From contig NW_020167538.1 in NCBI RefSeq assembly GCF_001641265.1, forward strand, positions 434,001 to 498,000: DNA of 64,000 nt. Reading direction: 5' to 3'. How positions within the stretch are numbered: the stretch's first letter is position 1; every line of letters starts with the position of its first letter. Of the stretch, positions 56,101 through 64,000 are shown in pieces. The notes under the pieces are model-generated. The model was not told the origin of the DNA. It ran no database searches and worked only from the letters and a program-made list of their open reading frames with translations. The position numbers and the translations under genes are program-made. The stretch is from Pseudogymnoascus destructans (Eukaryota; Ascomycota; Leotiomycetes; Thelebolales; Thelebolaceae).

Positions 56101-58726
56101 GTCACGGCCAACAGTTGCAAGAGCTTGACCGAGACCGGAGGCAATGCCACCACCAGTTTGAGGAGGTGCTATTCCCATAGCAGCTGCGGCTTCTTGCTCA
56201 CTTCTCAGAACGATTTCATTGCCAGCAATCTCATCATAGATGCCATTCAGGTAGTCATCAGGTAAGTTAGCGTTGTCGTTGATTCCACGGTTGTTCTTGA
56301 TGAAGTCTTCCTTGGTCATGCGTTTGGCGACTTTGGAGCTGTGAAGATCGGTATTTAGCAGGATCACGGAATAGGCCAGCACGTATGCCGTATCAGCATT
56401 CGCAAAGGCGTTCGGGTTGCCAGTAACGTAGCGATTTGCAAACTTCAGCATGAAACGATCGATCTTCTGAGCCTCTCCGGGAAGTCGAAACGACTGCAAG
56501 AATTGGCGAAGCGCATCTACAAATCGTCGTTTGGTGAAATCCATAGCATCCACAAAAGCGTGCATGATTTCGATATTCTTTGGGTCACCTTCTCCGAGAA
56601 ACTCGCCGATTTGGGCTTTATCCAGCCTGTCATCTGCCAAGAGAAACTTCGCAATATCTTCGGGGCTCTCGCTTGGAATGAACCCCCCAGAAAGTAGAAG
56701 CTTTATGCCTCGTTTAGGTTTGAAATTAAATTGTTTGATGGCATTGGCCATGGCAGTTTTCCTTTGCTTCACCTTTTCTAGTTGGTCTGGGTCATCTTCG
56801 GGAATAGGTGTGGAGGCCGAGGACGCAGTGTTACTGTCGCCGGATTTTGATGCTGAATCTCCTCCAGATGGGTCAATTGAAGCTCTGAAATCGTCTGTCG
56901 AAACTCGAGGGTCCTGGCTGTCGGGCGCTGGCGCCGTGACATCAGCAATGCCTTGTTGAGACCAATTTACCAATGACCTTAGAGTCTCCACAAGACAATC
57001 GAGGGCCTGACGTTTTACAATGTACTCCTTTGGCACTTCCGACTCATTCTCGCTGTAATTATTCATATACATTGTCGAAAGAGGAGGCGGCATTGCTCCC
57101 TTGGATTGCCAATCAATGGGTCCCTTGTTGGCACGGTCTTCGTACTGTTGCTGGAGGATCGGGCTAATAGTGACCGAGGTGCTGGATGCCTTCGAAAGGT
57201 CCTCAATAAGCCTTTGAAACATATTGTCCAGAGCTGCTCGATCGCAGTCATAATTGAGGTAAGTTTCCACGAGAGCTCTCGGATCAGCACAGAATCTTTG
57301 TAAAATACCGATGAAGTATATCTTCTGGCTAAGGGGGGCACTCCGTCTCTCAATAAGGGCGAAGTATATTTCATTGAGGAAAACCTCTATTTCTTTCTGT
57401 AGTTTGCTTGTTAGAAAACGAGGGGAGATCACATCAACAGAGAACCCGTACCTTAAATGGCGCACGCATATATTTTAGCATCAGCCAGAGAATCTCGCAG
57501 CATACTTCATAAGCTCGATCGGCAGAACTGGCACCGTTCCGCGTAATGCTCAGGCATAGATAAAACTTAACTGCCTGTAGAAAGCTTGTCTGCTCGTTGT
57601 TTTTGCTATTAGTGATGGTGCATAGCGGCGAGGTAAACACCAAGACATGGTTATTCAACAGGGTGTGGATGAGGTGAAGAGATATCAGCTTGGATCGCAT
57701 AGCCTGGCTCTTCAGATCAAATAATTGGTCGGCAGGCAAAATCTTTGTGCTAAGGTTGCAGAATGAACGGAAAACGAGGTATGCGTCCCTAATGTAGACC
57801 TCGTCCTCAATTTCGTCGTCGTTATTCTCATCCAAACCATCTTCAACCGAGGTTTGATTCGAAGTAGCTCGAGAAACCTTTCTGGCCTGCTTCAACTGTG
57901 TGACCATCGTAGGTCCATCGCCCATATGCGAATCATCGAAATCTTTCCTATGTTCCAGATCTTTCAGTGTGAGCTTGGGGCCTTCTTCCCCTGCAGGAGT
58001 AGTCTCCGGTTCCGCATCCGCATCGACCTTCTCTGTATCTGCGTCTGCTACGCTCTCGGCTTCCGAAGCATTAACTGTCACGGAGCTGCCGTTTGCAGTA
58101 TCTTTCCCAAGCTTTGACAGGTTTGCCCTGGCCTCTTTCATGTGTATCCTTGTCTTGACCCTCTCAAAGACTGTGCCGACCATCTGCGTCAATGTGCCTT
58201 GTGCAACCTGTTGGTTGGCGCTGTTTTTTGACAGGAGGAAGACATTGTAAACTTGGCGCACAGCTTTCAGGAGGCCAGCTCCATGAACCACGATCTTGTC
58301 ATTCAGCACAGCTGCTAGGAGTGATTTCACAATCTGTAGCTGGACCTCCACCGGCGTGGTTTCGCCCTGGAAGCAGTTGCATATTGTGTCGATTGCTCGT
58401 TCAATTAAAGGTGCCTTGTCGGCATCGTTCTCTGTCGGGGTTGTGGATGGGAGCGAAAAGTATGAATAGCTGATCAGCTTCCCAATGCAGTCAAGGGCAG
58501 TCGTCGTAAGCACAATATTCGACGATAGGGTCGCAAGCTGCAAAGGGATGAAGAGGACCTCCGGGTCTGGTAGTTGAGGTTCGAGATCTTTTATATCGGC
58601 AAGTGCCTTCTTTGTCGCCTCGCCGAGTTGAGGCTTCTTGTGCGCCTCCTTGGATGCGGCGATAGCATCCAGAGCTGACACAACAAATACGATGGAGCCC
58701 ATGATGTCCGTTCCGTTTTCTCCCAT
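53158..58726 (-). CDS. SEC7: Arf guanine-nucleotide exchange factor Sec7 (BIG family)
   Basis: Two exons on the minus strand, 58726-57452 and 57396-53158 (intron 55 nt), encode 1837 aa. Sec7 activates Arf1 at the late Golgi for vesicle formation. The N-terminal DCB/HUS regions include CFQGETTPVEVQLQIVKSLL and KEIEVFLNEIYFALIERRS at the splice junction. An acidic linker separates them. The Sec7 domain spans about residues 640-830 (FNFKPKRGIKLLL to GIYDEIAGNEIVL) with the catalytic glutamic finger (~Glu733) in SFRLPGEAQKIDRFM and YVLAYSVILLNTDLHS. C-terminal HDS domains follow (for example LKSSFLFAKKFNNDKDLRM near 1700) before a Ser/Arg-rich end. The frame is clean over 5.5 kb, so sequence quality here is good. 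The N-terminus may be longer if an upstream exon exists. Confidence 0.95.
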
Positions 58727-59247
58727 TAAGCCATTCCAATCGTGTGCTCGTTCCTGGGGGTATCGTTACAGGAAGTAGGACCTGGCGCCCTTATAAAATA
58801 TAATTAATTCGCGATGGCCGCGTATCACCGAATAGACGTGAAAGGCGGACAAAATAATGGCAAGGACAGGTCGCTATCCTAAGGGTACTTGGGTCTATAC
58901 TTGGGTACCTTGTCCCCATGGATCCTCCCGCGCTCAGCCGGTCGGACTCTCGGTCGATTATTAACCCGCCACAACCAATCAATATCGCCCATCGAGTGTT
59001 GAATGAGCTATACCATATGCGACTAGAGCGAGATTACGGAACATCCTCGAGCTTCAGAGTTCAACCCAACATATCCGCGACATTTTTGGATTCGAGCGGT
59101 CTCTAAATCCCGTCAGAGCCATACGACTTCATCCACACGGCTCGCTCTTCTTTCTCCTCACCCCTCAAATTCATCAATTGAGGTCTCCTCTTCTCCCTAG
59201 TGACATTTAATTCACATTCGCGAGCAGCGAGCGCTCCATCCGTCACA
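58727..59247. other. Divergent promoter region between SEC7 and LAT1
   Basis: About 520 bp. A 62-codon frame at 58918-59106 (starts MDPPALSRSDSRSIINPPQP) overlaps the likely leaders and is not recognised; it may be chance or a small hypothetical protein. 59130-59190 is pyrimidine-rich, typical of leaders of highly expressed fungal genes. Confidence 0.5.
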
Positions 59248-60687
59248 ATGTTCACAGCAGTACTCAGGCGACGGGCGCTTCAGTCCGCAAACCTCCCTTT
59301 TCAATTCGCAAGATGTTACGCTGCGAAGTCATACCCACCACACTCAATCGTCTCTATGCCGGCGCTGTCGCCGACGATGACTTCCGGTAACATTGGCCAG
59401 TGGCAGAAAAAGGCCGGTGATGCAATCGTACCTGGTGATGTCTTGGTGGAGATTGAGACCGATAAGGCACAAATGGACTTTGAGTTCCAGGAGGAGGGTG
59501 TTTTGGCCAAGATTCTGAAAGACTCTGGCTCAAAGGACATCGCAGTTGGCAACGTAAGCCCCCAATTCCCATACACTTAATACTTGGAGCTGTCTGCTGA
59601 TCTGATACAGCCAATTGCGGTGATGATCGAAGAGGGAGAGGACGCATCGGCGTTCGCGGATTTCACAATTGAGGATGCTGGCGGACAGGCTGCTGCTGAG
59701 GCACCAAAGGAGGAGGCTTCCGAATCGAAGGAGTCGACCCCAGCGGCACCCAAGCCAGCCCCAACACCCGCTGCTGAGGAGTCCGCATCCAGCGGAGGCA
59801 AGCTCCAGCCCGCCCTGGACCGTGAGCCAAATGCCAGCCCCGCCGCTCAGCGCTTGGCTGTGTCCAACGGCGTCAAGATTAGCTCCGTCAAGGGCACCGG
59901 TTCCGGCGGACGCATTACAGAGGAGGATGTTAAGAAGGCGTCTTCGGGTGGTGCTGCCGCTAGCGCCGCTGCTGCGCCTGCTGCAGCCTCTTACACGGAC
60001 ATCGAGACCACCTCCATGCGCAAGGTCATTGGAAGCCGCCTCCAGGAGTCGTGGACCCAGAGCCCACACTTCTTCGTTGCCTCGTCGGTTTCTGTTACTA
60101 AGCTCCTTAAGCTTCGTCAGTCCCTCAACTCTACTGCTGATGGACAGTACAAGCTCTCCGTCAACGATCTCTTGATCAAGGCCTGCGCTGTGGCGTGCAA
60201 GAAGGTGCCCGCTGTTAACTCCAGCTGGAGGGATGGTTACATCCGCCAGTTCAACAACGTTGACATTAGCGTCGCTGTCTCTACCCCACTCGGTCTTATG
60301 ACTCCTATCGTGAAGAACGCTGAGGGTCTTGGCCTCGCCAGTATCTCTGCCGCAGTTAAGGATCTCGGCAAGCGCGCCAGAGACGGCAAGCTGAAGCCAG
60401 AGGAGTACCAGGGCGGAACCTTCACCATCAGCAACATGGGCATGAACTCTGCCATCGACCGCTTCACTGCCATCATCAACCCGCCCCAGGCAGGCATTTT
60501 GGCTGTTGGCACAACCAAGAAGGTTGCCATCCCAGTTGAGACCGAGGAGGGATCGTCTATTGAGTGGGACGACCAGATCGTTGTTACCGGCAGCTTCGAC
60601 CACAGGGCTGTGGATGGTGCTGTTGGTGGCGAGTGGATCCGTGAGTTCAAGAAGGTTGTGGAGAACCCTCTTGAGCTTCTGTTGTAG
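59248..60687 (+). CDS. LAT1: Pyruvate dehydrogenase E2, dihydrolipoamide acetyltransferase
   Basis: Two exons, 59248-59553 and 59611-60687 (intron 57 nt), encode 460 aa. A mitochondrial presequence (MFTAVLRRRALQSANLPFQFARCYAA) leads. The single lipoyl domain has Lys73 in EIETDKAQMDFEFQEEG. An Ala/Pro/Ser/Glu linker follows, then the E1/E3-binding domain ASPAAQRLAVSNGVKIS with GTGSGGRITEEDV. The catalytic core runs to the end with SVNDLLIKACAVA, GGTFTISNMGMN and the active-site SFDHRAVDGAVGGEW (His433, Asp437). Length and domain order equal yeast Lat1 and related fungal E2. The codon bias is strong and GC-ending, consistent with high expression. The upstream in-frame ATG at 59200 was rejected because 59248 (CACAATGTT) starts the presequence. 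Confidence 0.96.
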
Positions 60688-61899
60688 GGGAGAGAAGGCA
60701 GGGGGTATAATGATGGGAGATGGCGCTGACACTTTGTACAACAAACAAATTTTTCTATGTATATCCTGAGCAACATCAATTCAGGAGACTGCATTAAAAG
60801 CTGGAACACGTCTTCCCCATTCCAGTCTCAAATTGATAATACGGGACTACATTTATGAACAAACTACTTATGCATAATACCACCAAATAGGATAAGCATG
60901 GCATAGCAGGGCAGACAGCCTTTCGCAGTTTTCCATCATCAAAGGCAATCCATTTTCAAAATGATCCTCATTGAAAAATGTATTGTTTACGTGCGGAGAA
61001 ATGTGCGGAGAAATGTGAGGAGAAACGTGTGGCGCTAATACGAGCGAGGCTGTGCGTGAGGGGGCAGCGACATGATGTAGGAACGAACCCACATAGTTCA
61101 ACAACCCGCCACACTGCTACTCTCCATGCGTATAGAGATCTGCGGGCAGCTCTCTGGACAGCTTCGGATATTGTCACTAAGCAGAATGATTTTGTGTCTT
61201 TTGAAAAAGGAAAAGAAAATTATATATGTCGCATAAATGAATGCTAAACTGGTCGTACGGTACCTTGGTTATAACCCCTTTCATTGACACTAAGTATGTT
61301 GGTAGACTTGGGTAGGGCCTTAACTCCCGTACCACGAATATAACCTTCACCACCCCAAAATGTAAATATTATATTAGACATGCATCTCGTCCCGCCTTTG
61401 TACACTATATCACAATCTAGATTAAGCTTCCTTCTGCACTTCTAAGCTGTGAATACGCTGGTCGCCTTTAGCCTATATGATGAAAGTCTATAAAGCATAC
61501 TGTGTTACTTAGGAGTGCTCTAGGCTACGGCCACCGCTCTTTCGGGCTCTCTCGCGAAGTCCACCGAACCGTCTATTACTGTTTATTTACCATCGTTGGG
61601 TTTGCCGAGAAAAGACCAGGCCCATCCAATGATTGTTGCTACACTGTCGTTCCAATCTTCCATCAACCCATCACAAAGACTTGATTGCGCCAGCTGTGAC
61701 GACATTCTGGAGAGCAGGAAGTGTGAAACAGGGCGGGCTTTGATACAACGACAGGTTAGTAGGATCCTACATACAACACAATTTACCATGTGTGTATAGG
61801 ATTATATGGACAGATCACAGGTTCTGTGCAGGACTTACATGTAATAGATCTGTGATACTTTCAGTCGCCTGCCTGCTCAATATCTGATCTAACAAGATC
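60688..61899. other. Intergenic region, no gene recognised
   Basis: About 1.2 kb. 60970-61030 contains three imperfect GTGCGGAGAAAT units. Small open frames on both strands are not recognised. Confidence 0.5.
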
Positions 61900-62742
61900 A
61901 TGGCATCCATGGCCCCAACAGGCGCCAAAACACCATCCACCCTACTCACCCTCCCCGGTGAAATCCGAGATCTCATCTGGGAGTACTGCCTCGTCTCCCC
62001 TACCTCTCGTGTCCTACCCGTCTACTACCGCACCTTCCCCGCTGCCGACCCGCCATCTCCCTTCGTCTGGACAGCCATACGCCCCTTTCCCCTTCCCTGG
62101 TCGACCGAGGCCGCCGCTTACGGCGCCGCCCACGGCGCCGCCCTCCGCATTGCCTTCACCAAGTCTCTACACCTCGTCCCCTGCGCCCCTACCACCGAGG
62201 AGCTCCTCTCCCCAACGCTCCTCCCACTCGCCCACCTCCTCCCTCTCGTCAACCTCCAGGTCCATGCCGAAACCGCCGGCAGATTCTGGGGTTCCAACAG
62301 GCTCGTCCTCCCCGACTACGCCGCTGGGTGCGAAGTGCTGGCGTACCTTGGTCCGGCTAGCCAGGGGGTCCAGCGCGTCGAGATGGCAATTGGGAATGTG
62401 TGGGACGTGGACCGTTGGCAGGGTTGGCAAATCATAATGATGCTTAATCAGTTGGAGCGGCTGGTGCGCGAAGGGGCGCTGGAGATGCTGCGGCTGAAGT
62501 ATGTGATCGGCGTCGATGATGGCATGCGTAATCAATTAAAAGCGTTCAGCCTGTGGTATCACATGCTGCTTAAGAATCGAGAAGAGAGTAATTGGGGGAG
62601 GTGTAAGAGGGAGCTGGTGCGGGAGGACAAGATGAAGTCGGATAAGGTAATGCCTTTGTTGGAGCGTTCATGGGGGTTGGAGGAGGACAAGCAACCGGTA
62701 ACTGCTTGGCAAATGCGCAGAATTAAGAGTCAGAATTGGTGA
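61900..62742 (+). CDS. 2EXR/F-box-like domain protein of unknown function
   Basis: A single exon of 280 aa. The N-terminus TLLTLPGEIRDLIWEYCL is the short F-box-like start shared by the large fungal 2EXR family. The middle shows LVNLQVHAETAGRFWGSNRL, the second hallmark of such proteins, in which a 'last relatives/upper' block and an exposed Trp/Asn motif occur. The rest is not assigned. Function is unknown; such proteins are expanded and fast-evolving in Pezizomycotina. The start ATG lies in AAGATCATGG context. Codon usage in the first half is strongly C-ending, and the second half is more AT-rich. Confidence 0.7.
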   Translation: MASMAPTGAKTPSTLLTLPGEIRDLIWEYCLVSPTSRVLPVYYRTFPAADPPSPFVWTAIRPFPLPWSTEAAAYGAAHGAALRIAFTKSLHLVPCAPTTEELLSPTLLPLAHLLPLVNLQVHAETAGRFWGSNRLVLPDYAAGCEVLAYLGPASQGVQRVEMAIGNVWDVDRWQGWQIIMMLNQLERLVREGALEMLRLKYVIGVDDGMRNQLKAFSLWYHMLLKNREESNWGRCKRELVREDKMKSDKVMPLLERSWGLEEDKQPVTAWQMRRIKSQNW

Positions 62743-63156
62743 TAGCAAGCATATAGATAGCTAGCTGTCTAATAATCTACTTGACGGCTAGGTGCGCGTA
62801 GCTATTGTTTCTCAGCTTCTTCCAGCGATATGCTGCGTTTGGTGTGTTACGTTGACATCCAGTTATGCAGCTTGGTCTTCCCGATGACGACCCACAGCCA
62901 CCGCCACACCCCGCTTTCAAAGTCCCGTACCTAGCCAGGCACCAACATGCTCAGCTTTCCAGATGGGTCATCGTTCTTTGTCCAAGCCATATAAGTATTC
63001 GTCTTTCCTTCTCTTCGTAGTTCTCTTCCTCTCAATATTTGACTTTAAAACTATATTTACCCTCGATGCCTTGTTGAGAATCCTACCAGTTATCAAATCG
63101 ATTTCGCACTGATCGTTGTCCATATCCGGCCCTAACCAGTATCTTCACATTTCACC
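62743..63156. other. Intergenic spacer with promoter of the DUF4139 gene
   Basis: About 410 bp. 62990-63060 is pyrimidine-rich with a TATA-like TAAAACTATATTT at 63045. No gene was seen. Confidence 0.45.
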
Positions 63157-64000
63157 ATGGAGGCTCAGATCCCAAAACAGGAGTTTTCTATAAGGAAGCT
63201 GGGCACGAAAAGCGTCACGTTGTATCCTACCAAAGCCCAGGTTGTCCGCAATGTTAATGGCGTCTCTTTGAAGGTAAGTTTATCCTCCTAGCCATCAGGT
63301 AGAATTATTACTGACACAGGACACTAGCCTGGCCCAAACCAAGTTACCATCATCGGGTTGACTCCTACCTGCGATGAACACTCCATTAAGGTTGATGGAA
63401 CTGGTGCAGCTACCATCACTGATCTCACCGTTGAGCTGGTGCCAAACCCAGAAGTCTACGCTGATATCTACCCCGACGAAAATGAGTCTGACAATGAGAC
63501 GTCCGAGGAGGAGTCTGATGCTGAGGCGGATAAGGTGACTGGTCGGCTGAAAGAGATTGCTGACGAAACGGCAAAGCTCGAGAACGAAGCCATGCAGCAA
63601 TATGAAATCCAAAATAACGTCTCCAGGCGGTTGACCATGGTTGATTTGTATCTCACAAACCAAGCCAGCAACAAGAACCCAATCAATCTGAGCGAGGTAA
63701 CTGATGGCTATCGTAATGAGCGAGCAAAGATTTTTGCAGAGAAAACCACAGCGGATGAGATAGTACAGGAAATCCAGACGAGACTTGGTGAATTGGCCAA
63801 AGAGCAGCGTCGGCTCACTCGAGAGTCGCGAAAGGCGAAGGCGAAGGCAGACAAGGAGGAAGCTAAGGCGAGAGAGAAGGAAGAGCGCAAGAAGCGTGAA
63901 AAGGAAGAGGAGAAAGCCAGGATCCGCAAAGAGCGCGTCAAATTTTGGCCAAAGAAGGTATTCAAAATTACAATCAGCCTCGAAGCACCTTCTGGATTTA
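63157..64000 (+). CDS. Mucoidy inhibitor A-like protein (DUF4140/DUF4139), 3' end outside window
   Basis: Two exons so far, 63157-63273 and 63328-64000 (intron 54 nt), with the frame open at the window end (263 codons seen). The N-terminus VTLYPTKAQVVRNVNGVSLK joined to PGPNQVTIIGLTPTCDEHSI is the DUF4140 beta domain that opens this family. It is followed by an acidic segment (DENESDNETSEEESDAEAD), a long Lys/Glu coiled coil (AKEQRRLTRESRKAKAKADK...) and the start of the C-terminal DUF4139 region (KKVFKITISLEAPSGF). The family is conserved from bacteria to fungi with no established biochemical role. The start is the ATG in CACCATGG. An alternative acceptor (GACACAG) six bases upstream is possible. 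Confidence 0.85.

Noticed and set aside
59530..60744. 404-codon open frame antisense to the E2 gene
   Set aside because: It mirrors the strongly biased codon usage of LAT1; the protein is Leu/Ser/Gly/Arg-rich with no domain. A shadow frame.

Overview
This window is nuclear DNA of a filamentous ascomycete (Pezizomycotina). The signs are compact genes carrying one to three introns of 44-65 nt with GT..AG ends and CTAAC/CTGAC-like branch sites, fungal-specific gene families (Whi5-type repressor, class II peroxidase with WSC domains, fungal GILT protein, aspergillopepsin, Yvc1, Pep7, Met8), and an AT-rich repeat island whose stop codons look like C-to-T decay (repeat-induced point mutation, RIP). 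The species cannot be named from the sequence alone.

Layout. 1-854 is the 3' part of a Tc1/mariner-like element. 1065-13705 is a gene block: macrodomain protein, enoyl-CoA hydratase-like protein, nitronate monooxygenase, a broken aldehyde dehydrogenase, the splicing factor Cef1/Cdc5, a membrane-anchored GILT-family protein, and the scavenger decapping enzyme DcpS, whose coding end overlaps the GILT gene tail to tail. 13.7-38 kb is mainly a transposon island holding a tRNA-Ser(AGA), a RIP-damaged integrase element split by nested solo LTRs, a nearly intact hAT element, a PIF/Harbinger remnant, a pogo element inserted in a second Tc1-like copy, another solo LTR, fold-back pogo fragments and an internally deleted hAT. 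Inside this island lies a two-WSC peroxidase gene with minisatellites upstream. Gene relics sit in or beside the island: coiled-coil protein, SET protein and aminoglycoside-phosphotransferase-like protein. 42-64 kb is an ordinary gene-rich block: aspartic protease, Whi5-like repressor, vacuolar TRP channel Yvc1, FYVE protein Pep7/Vac1, siroheme synthase Met8, Arf-GEF Sec7, pyruvate dehydrogenase E2, a 2EXR/F-box-like protein and the 5' part of a mucoidy-inhibitor-A-like (DUF4139) gene.

How the genes work together. The right block mixes endosome/vacuole/Golgi functions (Yvc1, Pep7, Sec7) with housekeeping metabolism (Met8, E2) and cell-cycle control; no operon-like or secondary-metabolite organisation is evident. 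The hydratase, nitronate monooxygenase and dead aldehyde dehydrogenase may be a decaying small catabolic cluster. The most informative structure is the mobile-DNA stratigraphy. Several insertions can be ordered by target-site duplications: the 475-bp LTR lies inside LTR copy A, which lies inside LTR copy B; pogo lies inside Tc1; a short hAT lies inside a pogo fragment; a 190-bp LTR lies inside LTR copy C. I did not find a clearly novel biological system; the strongest observations concern these nested elements and several unusual proteins.
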